Notes under the pieces: model-generated
Told to the model about the DNA's origin: nothing
Database searches by the model: none
Seen by the model: only the letters and a program-made list of their open reading frames with translations
Made by a program: the position numbers and the translations under genes
In this document: piece after piece, positions 54,727-63,741 of the stretch
Numbering within the stretch: the first letter of the stretch is position 1
Layout of the letters: the number at the start of each line of letters is the position of its first letter
NCBI RefSeq assembly: GCF_002224125.1
Contig: NZ_NCSM01000007.1
Location: forward strand, 65,839-129,838
Origin: Streptomyces sp. NBS 14/10
GTDB taxonomy: Bacteria; Actinomycetota; Actinomycetes; Streptomycetales; Streptomycetaceae
Direction: 5' to 3'
Length of the DNA: 64,000 nucleotides

Positions 54727-57040
54727 GGTCTTGCGTGCTCCTCGTTTTTGAGGTTCTTGAGTTGTCGGCCGCGGATGTGGCTGCGGATGAGGCGCGGCCG
54801 CGGCCGGGGAACCACCAGTTGGCCGAGCCCATGAGCTTCATGGCGGCCGGTACGACGAACATCCGCACCAGCGTGGCGTCCACGGCGATCGCCACCGCCA
54901 TGCCGAAGCCCAGCTCGCCGATGGGCTGGATCCCGGAGAGGGTGAAGCCGCCGAACACCGCCACCATCAGCACCGCCGCCCCGGTGATCAGCGGGCCCGT
55001 GGCGGAGATGCCGAGCGCCACGCTCTCGGTGTTGCCGAGCCCCGCCTTGTAGTACTCGCGCACCCGGCCCAGCACGAACACCTCGTAGTCGGTGGACAGG
55101 CTGAACAGCAGGGCGAGCAGGAGCACGGGGACGAAGTTGGTGACCCGGCCGGACGCGTCAAAGCCCAGCGCCTCCGCCACCGGGCTGTCCTCCTTGAAGG
55201 CGAGGGCCAGCATGCCGAACGCCACGGACACCGAGAACACATTGACCAAGATGGCCTTCAGCGGCAGCAGCACCGAGCGGAACGACAGCATCAGGATGAC
55301 GAAGATCGCGAGCAGCATCACCCCGACGACCGTGGGCAGTCCGTCGGAGATCACCTCGTTGGCGTCCACGCCCTCGGCGGTCTGCCCGCCGATCTCGATA
55401 CGCAGCCCGTCGCCGTCGGCCCGCGCCGCCACCCGCCGGACGTCCGCGAGCAGCCCGCGCGTCTCGGACGAGGAGGCGTGCTCCTCGGGGATCACCTGGG
55501 CGATGAACTTGGTGCGGTCCTTGGAGACGAAGTACCCCACCGAGGCGCGGACGGGGTCCGGCAGCCGGTCGCGCACGGCGGGTTCGAGCGCGTCGAACGG
55601 GCGCCCCGGAGCCGCCTGTTCCAGGGCGTCGAGCGCGGAGTCCACCCGCCGGACGTGCCCCAGGCCGGCCAGTTCGTCCCGTAGCTCGGCGATCCGCCCG
55701 CCCTCGCCGCGCAGCGGGGTGTCGGAGCGGATCAGCACCACCATCGGGGAGGCGTCGCCCGGCCCGAACTGCTCCTCCACCCGGTCGTAGGACTGGCGCA
55801 CGGTCGACGAGGTGGGGGTGATCTTGGCGTCCGGGGTGAAGGTGTCCAGGGCCAGGGCCGGGACGGCGCCCACCGCCAGCAGGGCGGTGCCCGCCAGCAG
55901 GGAGAGCACCGGCCGGCGCAGCACCCAGTGGGCGAAGCGGTACCAGCCGCGCTCGCGGGGGTCCGCGGTGGCGCTCGCCGGGCGGAGCTTGGCGAACAGG
56001 TCCCAACGCCCGATCCGGGGGCCGACCGCGTACAGCAGCACCGGCAGCAGCAGGACGCTGGTGAGCACCGACACCGCGACGACCAGCGCGGCGCCGAGGG
56101 CGATCGACTGGATGACCGGCAGGTTGACGAAGGCCAGCGTGGCCATGGACACGATGACGGTCACACCGGAGGCGACCACGGTCTCCCCGGAGGTGGCGAG
56201 CGCGATCCGCAGGGCGCGCGGGACCGGCTCGCCGCCTTCGAGTTCGTCCCGGAAGCGGCGGATCATGAACATCGAGTAGTCGATGCCGACGCCGAGACCC
56301 AGCATGGTCGCGGTGTTCTGGACGAACACCGACAGGTCGTAGGAGTCGGCGAGCACGGACAGGATCGCGAAGGTGACGACCGCCGCCGTACCCGCGGTGA
56401 TCATGGCGACCACCGCGGAGACCACGCTGCGGAACAGCAGCAGCAGGATGAGGGTGATCAGCGGCATCACGATGATCTCCGCCTTGACCAGGCCCTCTTC
56501 GCTCAGGACGTTGATCTCGCCGAAGAACGGGGCCGTGCCCACCATGCCGACGGTCAGGCCCCGCGCCTCGTACCGCTTGTCGAACTCCCGCTGGATGTCG
56601 GGGAGGATCCGCCGGGCGGTGCCGTCGTCCACATCGAGGCCGAACATCTCGATCGCGGTGTGGCCGTCCCGGCCGACGAACGCGTTCTTGGGCGCGCCCT
56701 GGAGGGTGGTCCACCCGTAGTGCGAGGCGGCCTTGAGCCGTTTGTCGCCCTCGATGTCGGCCATGGCCTGGCGTACTCGACGCTCGAAGGCGTCCGTGCC
56801 GGTGGCGTGGCGCTTGTCGTGGACGACCACCGTGACACTCGTCTGGCCGCGGCCGGTGAACCCCTCCTTCTGCTGCTCCGCCACCCAGGTGGACTGTGAG
56901 CCGGGGACATACCAGCCGCCGCCGCTCAGCTTGTCCGGCAGCGACAGCGCGAGCAGCCCGCTGATCACCAGCAGCGCGCCCCACACCGCCAGCAACGGCC
57001 AACGCACCCGGCCGATGAACGCTACGAACCGCTCCGTCAC
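54659..57040 (-). CDS. MMPL-family lipid/RND transporter
   Basis: 793 residues with twelve helices in two repeats, each with a large extracytoplasmic loop between its first two helices, as in MmpL/RND proteins. Characteristic segments are GLGVGIDYSMFMIRRFRDEL in the first repeat and ALLFSLSTDYEVFVLGRVRE in the second, both with proton-relay Asp-Tyr pairs. Such proteins export complex lipids and polyketides. GGGGAGAG precedes the GTG at 57040. It is the only membrane protein in the operon and so the likely exporter of its product. Confidence 0.94.
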   Translation of the reverse strand: MTERFVAFIGRVRWPLLAVWGALLVISGLLALSLPDKLSGGGWYVPGSQSTWVAEQQKEGFTGRGQTSVTVVVHDKRHATGTDAFERRVRQAMADIEGDKRLKAASHYGWTTLQGAPKNAFVGRDGHTAIEMFGLDVDDGTARRILPDIQREFDKRYEARGLTVGMVGTAPFFGEINVLSEEGLVKAEIIVMPLITLILLLLFRSVVSAVVAMITAGTAAVVTFAILSVLADSYDLSVFVQNTATMLGLGVGIDYSMFMIRRFRDELEGGEPVPRALRIALATSGETVVASGVTVIVSMATLAFVNLPVIQSIALGAALVVAVSVLTSVLLLPVLLYAVGPRIGRWDLFAKLRPASATADPRERGWYRFAHWVLRRPVLSLLAGTALLAVGAVPALALDTFTPDAKITPTSSTVRQSYDRVEEQFGPGDASPMVVLIRSDTPLRGEGGRIAELRDELAGLGHVRRVDSALDALEQAAPGRPFDALEPAVRDRLPDPVRASVGYFVSKDRTKFIAQVIPEEHASSSETRGLLADVRRVAARADGDGLRIEIGGQTAEGVDANEVISDGLPTVVGVMLLAIFVILMLSFRSVLLPLKAILVNVFSVSVAFGMLALAFKEDSPVAEALGFDASGRVTNFVPVLLLALLFSLSTDYEVFVLGRVREYYKAGLGNTESVALGISATGPLITGAAVLMVAVFGGFTLSGIQPIGELGFGMAVAIAVDATLVRMFVVPAAMKLMGSANWWFPGRGRASSAATSAADNSRTSKTRSTQDHGSERHLAELSADRRPEVPPGP

Positions 57041-57080
57041 GTGGTCTCTCCCCGGCTTCTTCCAATATCTGTGTCGGCGA

Positions 57081-58283
57081 TCAGTAGACCGTGGTGTCCA
57101 GGTCCTCGCCCAGGAAGTAACCGGCCAGTGCGGGCAGCGCCTTGGCCCGCGCCGGCGGGTGGAACGCCAGGGCGCGCGTGGCCTGCAGCAGATAGCCGAC
57201 CTCGGTGTCGCGGATGAAGGAGATACCGCCCGCCAGCTCGCTGGCGGCCGTGGACACCTCCATCACCGACTCCTGGACCTGGAAGCGGGCCAGCAGTGAG
57301 CGGGCCAGCTGGTCGCCCGGGTCCTCGACGGACGCGGTCATGTCCCGCGCCACGTTCTCCACGGCGCCCATGGAGCTCTCCAGCTTCACCAGCAGGGCGC
57401 CCACCTCGGCGCGCGAGACCCGCGGGGAGGCCATCGCCTTCTCCACGAGCGTGCTCGCCACCCCCACGTACGAGGCCGCGGCCAGCAGCTCGAACCAGGT
57501 CCAGCCGCGGACCTGGAGGGTGTCCATCTGGGTGCCGGGGCGCTGGTCGGTGAAGACCATCAGCGACTCGTCCAGGACCAGGTCCTCCAGGATGACCTCG
57601 TCGCTCTCGGCGCCGGCCAGCACCTCGCTCTCCCAGAACGGGCGCCGCACCAGGCCCTCGGTCGCGGCGGGCACCAGGGCCATGGCCAGATGGCCGTCGT
57701 ACTTCTCGTCACCCTCCACCAGCACGCTGGCGGTGAACCAGTCCATCGACGCGGACAGGCTGCACGGCTTCTTGCTGCCGCTGATGATGAAGTTCGTACC
57801 GTCCCGGCGGGCGCGCATGGTCGGCGCCAGCATGCTGGCGCCCCGCTTGGCCTCGGCGGAGGCCGAGGCGACCAGCTGCTTCTCCCCCGCGATCGACTTG
57901 AGCAGGATCCACTCGAATGCGTCGGGGGCGCAGTGCTCGGTCAGATACTCGGTGAAGGTGGCCAGCGAGAGCTGGTGCATCATCGCGGCGACCGCCAGCG
58001 AGGGCGAGCGCATGGCCAGCGCCCGCTGGACGCGGACGGCGTCCAGCGGCTCGGCGCCCAGGCCGTCGTGCTCGGCGGGCACCAGCAGCCCGGCCCCGCC
58101 GGCCTCCCGGAACGCCGGGATGGCCGGGCCACCCCGCTTCTCGAGATCCGCCAGCGAATGGGCGGCCAGCTTCTCGTCGAGCCCGGGGAGCAGCCGCTCC
58201 AGCACCGCGCGCTCCCGCGCCCCGAGACGGCCCGCTGCGGACGAGGCTGCGGACGGAGCTGCGGACGATTGGGTGTCGGTCAT
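57081..58283 (-). CDS. Acyl-CoA dehydrogenase-like flavoprotein
   Basis: 400 residues matching the acyl-CoA dehydrogenase fold: an N-terminal helical domain, middle beta domain (IISGSKKPCSLSASMDWF) and C-terminal helical bundle. The catalytic base Glu is not obvious in the C-terminal half, so it may oxidise an acyl-ACP, or act as an N- or C-hydroxylase like other members in biosynthetic clusters. GGAG precedes the ATG; the gene begins 6 bp after the methyltransferase stop. Confidence 0.85.
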   Translation of the reverse strand: MTDTQSSAAPSAASSAAGRLGARERAVLERLLPGLDEKLAAHSLADLEKRGGPAIPAFREAGGAGLLVPAEHDGLGAEPLDAVRVQRALAMRSPSLAVAAMMHQLSLATFTEYLTEHCAPDAFEWILLKSIAGEKQLVASASAEAKRGASMLAPTMRARRDGTNFIISGSKKPCSLSASMDWFTASVLVEGDEKYDGHLAMALVPAATEGLVRRPFWESEVLAGAESDEVILEDLVLDESLMVFTDQRPGTQMDTLQVRGWTWFELLAAASYVGVASTLVEKAMASPRVSRAEVGALLVKLESSMGAVENVARDMTASVEDPGDQLARSLLARFQVQESVMEVSTAASELAGGISFIRDTEVGYLLQATRALAFHPPARAKALPALAGYFLGEDLDTTVY

Positions 58284-58289
58284 GGTGAA

Positions 58290-59387
58290 CTACTCCGGCT
58301 TCGCTACGACGGCACAGACAGGGGAGAAGCCGCGGTGCACGGCTTCGAGGCGGAATCCGGCGGACGCGAGCAGCGCCTTGATCTCCGGCTCGGTACGCAG
58401 CTCACCGCCGCTGACGACCAGGCACTCGATATCGCCGAGGGTGGCGAAGGAGGGGGTGCCGTTGCGCGGGATCACCATGTCGAACAGGACCAGGGTGCCG
58501 TCCTCGCCCATGGCGGCCCGGCAGTTCTCCAGCAGCTTGCGGGCCTTGTCGTCGTTGTAGTCGTTGAGGACCATCGACAGCAGATAGCAGTCGCCGCCCT
58601 CGGGCACCGACTCGAACATGTCCCCGGGTACGAAGTCGACGCGCTCGGCGTGCCCGGCCTCGCCCAGCAGCTTCTTGGCGCCGGCCACCACCCGCTCGCG
58701 GTCGAACAGCACACCGCGCAGGTCGGCGTGGGTCTCCAGCAGGTTGGACAGCACCACGCCCGCGCCGCCGCCGACGTCCACGACCACCTTGTGCTGCCCG
58801 AAGTCGTGCAGCGATACGGCCAGCAGCTGGGCCTGCGAGGCCATGGCCGTCATCGCATGGTCGAAGAGGTCGCCCTCCTCGGGGTGCTTGTCGATGTACT
58901 CGTAGTACGGCGAGCCGTGGTGGTCGGAGAAGGCCTCGCCGCCCTTGCGCACCGCCTCCGGGGCCAGCGACCACGGGTCCCAGTGCCAGCGCGAGCTGTG
59001 CAGCATGGCGTTGTAACGCATCGAGAACGGGTAGTCGGTGCGCAGGAAGTGTCCGGCCTCGGTCAGCGCGAACGTCTCGTCCTCGGCGTGGTCGAGCACC
59101 CGCAGCGTGGCCGCCGCCCGCAGCACCCGGTACAGCGCCCGCGGGTCCACCTCGTGCTGCTTGGCCAGGTCCTCGGCGCTGCGCGGGCCGTCGGCGAGCG
59201 AGTCGGGGACGCCCAGGGTGGCGAGGGTGCCGACCACCTGGGTGCCCCAGTGGCCCAGGATCAGCTGCATGAGGCCGGCGACGGGGAGCACGGAGTGCGC
59301 TATGACGTCGACCGGTTTCAGCTGTTCGTCGGCGGAGGAATCGCCGGAGGACTCGGCGGAGGAATCGGCTTGCTCGGTCATACTCAT
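58290..59387 (-). CDS. SAM-dependent methyltransferase, OMT fold with altered catalytic His
   Basis: 365 residues: N-terminal dimerisation domain (about 25-120) and C-terminal Rossmann domain with SAM motif VVVDVGGGAGVVL (201-213). In the catalytic segment, where plant and bacterial O-methyltransferases read LHDW, this protein reads LNDY (274-277): Asn275 replaces the His base. It may methylate N or C, use a different base, or act noncanonically. A 20-residue Ser/Asp-rich lead precedes the fold. The ATG at 59387 overlaps the ligase stop (ATGA); ATG at 59381 has better ribosome-site spacing. Confidence 0.88.
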   Translation of the reverse strand: MSMTEQADSSAESSGDSSADEQLKPVDVIAHSVLPVAGLMQLILGHWGTQVVGTLATLGVPDSLADGPRSAEDLAKQHEVDPRALYRVLRAAATLRVLDHAEDETFALTEAGHFLRTDYPFSMRYNAMLHSSRWHWDPWSLAPEAVRKGGEAFSDHHGSPYYEYIDKHPEEGDLFDHAMTAMASQAQLLAVSLHDFGQHKVVVDVGGGAGVVLSNLLETHADLRGVLFDRERVVAGAKKLLGEAGHAERVDFVPGDMFESVPEGGDCYLLSMVLNDYNDDKARKLLENCRAAMGEDGTLVLFDMVIPRNGTPSFATLGDIECLVVSGGELRTEPEIKALLASAGFRLEAVHRGFSPVCAVVAKPE

Positions 59388-61117
59388 CCTTCCTCGGGGC
59401 GCTGCGGGCGGTGGGCGACCACTTCGCCGGGCAGTTCCTGGTCCAAGTACTGGGTCAACATGAGGCGGCGCCGGGGCTTGCCGCTGGAGGTGCGCTGGAT
59501 GGTGCCGCGTCGGCAGCTGAAGACGGTGACGTCCACGACGCCGCCGATGTAGAGGGACAGCGCCTCGGCCAGCCGCTCGGCCCAGTCCCCCGGCTCCAGT
59601 TCGGCGAGCACCACGATCCGGCGGGCGTCGACGAGGGTGGCGCAGCGGTAGCGGTCCACGCCGGGGGTGTCACCGAGCCGGGCGTCCAGGTCCTCGGCGT
59701 AGATGTTGCGGCCGCGGACGCTCAGGGCGTCGCCCAGCCGGCCGATGACATACGTCTGGCCGTCCAGCAGGAACCCGGCGTCTCCGGAGTACACACTGCC
59801 GTCCGCGAACCGGGACGAGCTCTCGGCGTCCGGCGGCTCGTACCCGGCGGCCACGCTGTCGCCGGACAGCAGGAGTTCGCCGAGATAGCCGTCGGGCAGC
59901 GGCCGGCCCTCGGTGTCCACGGCGGTCAGCGAGACGCCCTCGATCGGGGTCCCCGAGCTGACCAGCCACTGGGCCGGGCTGTCGGCCGCGCCCGCGTCCC
60001 GCAGGGTGCCGCGGGCGAGGATCTTGACCGGCTGCTCCGGGGCCAGCGACTCCCAGTCGAGGTGGACCGCCTGCGGTACGGTGCCCGGCGCGTGTCCGGT
60101 GATCCCGAGCGTCATCTCGGCCATGCCGTAGCAGGGCGTGAAGACGGCGGGGTCGAAGCCGTACGGCTCGCACAGCTCGGTGAACTCCCACAGCCCCCGC
60201 GGATCGTGGCGCTCCGCGCCCAGGGTGGCCGAGCGCAGGGTGGAGAAGTCGGCGCCCTTCAGGTCCTCGGGCTTGAGCCTGCGGGCCGCGTACGCGAATC
60301 CGAAGGACGGCGCCGCGGTGTACGCCATCCCCTCCCGGGCGATGCAGTCGATCCAGCGCCGGGGGTCGTAGATGAACTGCTCCGGGCGCATCAGGGACAG
60401 ATCGCCCTGCTGGGACACGATGGTCATCAGACAGCCCACGAGCCCCAGGTCGTGGTACATCGGCACCCAGCTGACGGTCTGCAGCGCGCCGTCGTAGTCG
60501 ATCAGCCGGCTGTTGCCGCGGGCGTTGGCCTCCATGTTCGCCCAGGTGATGCGCACCCCGCGGGGGCTGCTGGTCGAGCCGGAGGTGAACTGGAGGGTGG
60601 CCAGTTCGGTGGCGGGGACCGCGCTGAGCCGGTCGGTCTCGGTGCCGGTGGAGAAGTCGCTGGAGAGCACGGCGACCGGAGCGCCGCCGTCCTCGCCCGC
60701 CGCGTCGGCGGCGGCAGCGGCTTCGGTCAGGATCGACAGATGCACCGGGTCGCCGACCACCGCCGAGGCGCGGGTCAGCCGCAGGACGCGGGCGACATGG
60801 CGTACGTAGTCCTCGCGGCCGCCGAAGCGGGCGGGCGGCGCGATGGCCGTCGGGACAAGCCCCGCGTTGACCGCGCCGAAGTAACCGGTGACGAAGCCGA
60901 CGCTGTTGGGCGTGGCCAGCACCACGCCCGGGCGGTCCTTCCGCGCCCGGGCGCGGAAGGCCGCGCTGGCCAGGGAGACCAGATGGGCCAGATCGGCGTA
61001 GCTGTAGCGGTCCCACTCGCCCGAGCCCCGCGCGAAGCGCATACCGCGGTCGGTGCGCGGGTCGACCAGCCAGGACAGCAGCGGTGAGGGAGCGGCGCCG
61101 GGCGACGCACCGGTCAC
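59384..61117 (-). CDS. Fatty acyl-AMP ligase (FAAL)
   Basis: 577-residue adenylate-forming enzyme. The P-loop is LQFTSGSTSSPRGV and the hinge/A-motifs include WVPMYHDLGLVG, YGMAEMT and YSGDAGFLLDG; the terminal SSGKPRR holds the catalytic Lys. The LQFTSGSTSSPRGV form and MYHDLGLVG point to the FAAL branch, which transfers acyl-AMP to an ACP phosphopantetheine, not to CoA. The GTG at 61117 overlaps the stop of the alpha-oxoamine synthase gene (GTGA). A second ligase of the same kind begins off the right edge. Confidence 0.92.
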   Translation of the reverse strand: MTGASPGAAPSPLLSWLVDPRTDRGMRFARGSGEWDRYSYADLAHLVSLASAAFRARARKDRPGVVLATPNSVGFVTGYFGAVNAGLVPTAIAPPARFGGREDYVRHVARVLRLTRASAVVGDPVHLSILTEAAAAADAAGEDGGAPVAVLSSDFSTGTETDRLSAVPATELATLQFTSGSTSSPRGVRITWANMEANARGNSRLIDYDGALQTVSWVPMYHDLGLVGCLMTIVSQQGDLSLMRPEQFIYDPRRWIDCIAREGMAYTAAPSFGFAYAARRLKPEDLKGADFSTLRSATLGAERHDPRGLWEFTELCEPYGFDPAVFTPCYGMAEMTLGITGHAPGTVPQAVHLDWESLAPEQPVKILARGTLRDAGAADSPAQWLVSSGTPIEGVSLTAVDTEGRPLPDGYLGELLLSGDSVAAGYEPPDAESSSRFADGSVYSGDAGFLLDGQTYVIGRLGDALSVRGRNIYAEDLDARLGDTPGVDRYRCATLVDARRIVVLAELEPGDWAERLAEALSLYIGGVVDVTVFSCRRGTIQRTSSGKPRRRLMLTQYLDQELPGEVVAHRPQRPEEG

Positions 61118-62358
61118 GGGGTGTCCGCCTTCCGCTTCATCACCTTCTGCACCTCGGCGAACACTTCGAGGGCCTGTTCCAGCTGGGCCTGGGTGTGGGT
61201 GGCCATCGGGCAGATCCGCAGCATGGCGCCCGTCGGCGGAACACCCGGGTACAGCGCCACACCGGTGAACACCCCGCGGTCGTACAGCTGCCGCCACCAC
61301 TCCATGGCCAGGTCGTCGTCGCCGAGGATGACCGGGATGATGGGGGTCGTCCGCTCGGGCAGGTCCGAGTCGGGGCCCATCGGCAGGCCAAGGCCCTTGA
61401 GTTCGGTGCGCAGAAAGCGGGAGTTGCGGCGCAGCTGCTCGGCGAGTTGGTCGCCTTCGGGCGAGCGGCGGATACGTATGGCCTCCAGCGAACCGCCCAG
61501 GGCCGCCGGGACGCCGACCGTGGTGAACACGAAGGCGCGCGCGGTGATCTGGAGGTAGTCGATCAGCTCGCGGCTGCCGGCGATGAACCCGCCGACGCCG
61601 GCCAGCGCCTTGGACAGGGCGCCCATCCGGATGTCGATCTGGTCCTGGACGCCGAAGACCTCGGCCGCGCCGGTGCCGTGCTCGCCGAGCACACCGAGGG
61701 AGTGCGCCTCGTCCAGCATCACCGCCGCGTCGTTCTCGCGGCAGATGTCCAGCATCTCGTCCAGCGGCGGCAGGTCCCCCTCCATCGAGTACAGCCCGTC
61801 GAGGATGACCAGGATCCGGCCGCCGTCGGCCTTGGCCCGGCGGACGCTGTCGGCGAACAGATCCATCCGGTTGTGCCGGAAGCCGCGCAGCTTGGCCCGG
61901 GAGAGCCCGGCCCCGTCGAGCATCGAGGCGTGTGCGAAGGAGTCGGACACCACGGTGTCGCCCACGCCCACCAGGGCGCTGATGGTGCCGATGTTGGTCT
62001 GGAAGCCGGTGGTGAACAGCAGGGTGGACTCGACGCCCAGCCAGTCCGCCAGCTCCTCCTCCATCTCCCGGTGCAGGGCCGTGGTGCCGTTGAGGATCCG
62101 GGAGCCGGTGAGCGAGGTGCCGTAGCGGTCCACCGCGGCCTTGGCGCCGGCCAGCACACGGGGATGGCTGGCCAGGCCCAGGTAGTTGGGCGACCCCAGC
62201 ATCAGCCGCGGTGTGCCCTCCATGGTGACGACCGGGTCCAGCAGGGATTCCGCGTTACGGAAGAACGGCAGGTTTCCGTTGGCGACGCCGCGGTGGTACG
62301 CGGTGACGAACTCCGACGACTGCAGGTCCTTGAGCCAACTCGCCGTGTACTCAGGCAT
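61114..62358 (-). CDS. Alpha-oxoamine synthase (SPT/KBL/AONS family)
   Basis: 414-residue PLP enzyme that joins an acyl thioester to an amino acid with loss of CO2, giving an alpha-aminoketone. Lys250 (GALSKALAGVGG) is the Schiff-base lysine; Asp216 and His219 (LDEAHS) contact the cofactor, and SNYLGL-type PNYLGLASHP and GSRILNGT are conserved. It resembles serine palmitoyltransferase, KAPA synthase and ALA synthase; the amino acid cannot be told. The start overlaps the ACP gene by 8 bp. A stand-alone enzyme next to an ACP favours an acyl-ACP substrate. Confidence 0.93.
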   Translation of the reverse strand: MPEYTASWLKDLQSSEFVTAYHRGVANGNLPFFRNAESLLDPVVTMEGTPRLMLGSPNYLGLASHPRVLAGAKAAVDRYGTSLTGSRILNGTTALHREMEEELADWLGVESTLLFTTGFQTNIGTISALVGVGDTVVSDSFAHASMLDGAGLSRAKLRGFRHNRMDLFADSVRRAKADGGRILVILDGLYSMEGDLPPLDEMLDICRENDAAVMLDEAHSLGVLGEHGTGAAEVFGVQDQIDIRMGALSKALAGVGGFIAGSRELIDYLQITARAFVFTTVGVPAALGGSLEAIRIRRSPEGDQLAEQLRRNSRFLRTELKGLGLPMGPDSDLPERTTPIIPVILGDDDLAMEWWRQLYDRGVFTGVALYPGVPPTGAMLRICPMATHTQAQLEQALEVFAEVQKVMKRKADTP

Positions 62359-62650
62359 GGTGGTCCCCCTCGGCCTCGGTCCCCGCGCCGCCGCCGGACA
62401 CGCGCACGATGTAGTCGATGGCGTCCCCTACGGTGCGGAGGTCGATGGCGTCCTCTTCGCCGATCTTCACGTGGAAGGTGTCCTCGAGCTCCTGGGTGAG
62501 GGTGAGGATGTCGAGCGAGTCGATGCCGAGGTCGGCCTTCCAGGTCGCGCCGCGCACGATGCGCTCGGCGGACACCCCGCGGACCGTCAAGTGGTCCGTG
62601 ATCACCTTCATGACCTCGTCATCCGTCACCCGGGTCGACTGCTCTGCCAT
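62351..62650 (-). CDS. Acyl carrier protein 2
   Basis: 99 residues, four-helix ACP with the phosphopantetheine Ser45 in LGIDSLDI (42-49). The C-terminal tail is long and acidic/His-containing (EAEGDHHA). The start shares one base with the desaturase stop (TGATG). Its position between the desaturase and the alpha-oxoamine synthase suggests it presents the acyl chain to the synthase. Canonical DSL motif, unlike ACP 1. Confidence 0.94.
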   Translation of the reverse strand: MAEQSTRVTDDEVMKVITDHLTVRGVSAERIVRGATWKADLGIDSLDILTLTQELEDTFHVKIGEEDAIDLRTVGDAIDYIVRVSGGGAGTEAEGDHHA

Positions 62651-63465
62651 CACGCGTCCTCTCCTTGGTCCTGACCGTCCCGGCGTAGTTGTCCCCGGGC
62701 CCTGACCAGATCGCGGCGGCTGACGCCGACCTTCTTGAGCGTCGGCATCAGGACGTCGCGGAAGAACACCTCGCGGTCGATGCCGATGACCTGCATCACG
62801 GCCAGCCGCTTGTCGTAGTCGGGCAGCAGGTCGTAGGCCGGCATCTTGAATTCCTTGACCACATACGCGATGTCCTTGAGCGTGCCCTCGTAGTCCTCCT
62901 GAAGGCATGCCTGGAGCGTGCGCCGGTAGAAATCCGCGTGCGCGGCCTCGTCCCGCGCGATGTAGCGGCAAATCTCGGCCATCACCGGATCGCCGAGGTC
63001 ACGCGCCCGGTTCAGCTGCTGCCGATAGCTCATCCAGGTCGTCTTCTCCTGGATGGCGCCGTACACGAACATTCTGCGCGGCGTGGAAAACGGCATCGTC
63101 CACCGCCGGCTGAGCACCCTCTTCTCGAATTCCCGGACCTGCTTGTCGGTGCGCTGTCCGGTGCGCAGCAGGAATTCCTTCAGGGCGAGCGCGTGCTTGG
63201 ACTCCTCATAGCCCCAGTTGACCTGGAACCACGCCTGTCCGAAGGACTCTCGTACGACATTGAGCCCTTCGGCCACATAGTCCGGCAGATACATCTCGAC
63301 GCCGAGGAAAGTCTCCGCGCACTGGGCCAGGCTCTCGTCCCGGCTCTGCTCCTGCCATTTGTCCCACGGAATATCGTCGAAGACACTCCAGCGGCGGCGG
63401 CGCTCGGCGAGTTCGAAGAACTCCATGTACTGCCGGTACAGCGTCTCCTCGGGAAGGAGGTCCAC
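62650..63465 (-). CDS. Soluble acyl-ACP desaturase-like diiron protein
   Basis: 271-residue ferritin-like helical bundle of the stearoyl-ACP desaturase family. The two ExxH motifs are ESKH (88-91) and EAAH (173-176); Glu51 and Glu140 are the likely remaining diiron ligands. It would insert a double bond (or hydroxylate) an acyl chain held on one of the adjacent ACPs. The GTG at 63465 starts 3 bp after the ACP 1 stop. I considered an AurF-like N-oxygenase, but the ESKH/EAAH spacing fits the desaturase family better. Confidence 0.9.
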   Translation of the reverse strand: MDLLPEETLYRQYMEFFELAERRRRWSVFDDIPWDKWQEQSRDESLAQCAETFLGVEMYLPDYVAEGLNVVRESFGQAWFQVNWGYEESKHALALKEFLLRTGQRTDKQVREFEKRVLSRRWTMPFSTPRRMFVYGAIQEKTTWMSYRQQLNRARDLGDPVMAEICRYIARDEAAHADFYRRTLQACLQEDYEGTLKDIAYVVKEFKMPAYDLLPDYDKRLAVMQVIGIDREVFFRDVLMPTLKKVGVSRRDLVRARGQLRRDGQDQGEDA

Positions 63466-63468
63466 GGC

Positions 63469-63741
63469 TCAGCCCTCCCGGACCGCGGGCTTACCGCCCC
63501 GGATCAGTTCGACGACATCGCCGACGGTGCTGACCCCGAACAGCACGTCGTCGTCGAAGCTGAGCCCGGTCTGGTCCTCGATGGAGACGATCAGCTCGAG
63601 GGTGGCCACCGAGTCGAGGCCGATCTCCCCGATGTCGTCCGCCAGCGTGAACGTACGCTCCGCCAGCCGGGCGTCCACCTGCGCCGCGGCCGTGGCGACG
63701 ATGCTGAGCGCTTCTTCTTCCGTCAGATCGGCGGTCGTCAC
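63469..63741 (-). CDS. Acyl carrier protein 1
   Basis: 90 residues; the phosphopantetheine Ser44 lies in GLDSVATLEL, a DSV rather than DSL motif, and helix 2 differs from ACP 2. It probably receives its chain from the neighbouring fatty acyl-AMP ligase. The GTG start overlaps that ligase's stop (GTGA), and the desaturase gene follows directly. Confidence 0.93.
   Translation of the reverse strand: MTTADLTEEEALSIVATAAAQVDARLAERTFTLADDIGEIGLDSVATLELIVSIEDQTGLSFDDDVLFGVSTVGDVVELIRGGKPAVREG

Noticed and set aside
59411..61087. 558-residue plus-strand frame opposite the FAAL
   Set aside because: No motif and atypical composition; the minus strand encodes a complete FAAL.
62650..63465. AurF-type N-oxygenase reading of the diiron protein (azoxy/nitro pathway)
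   Set aside because: The ESKH and EAAH motifs and the ACP neighbours fit the soluble acyl-ACP desaturase family better; no other azoxy-pathway gene was seen.
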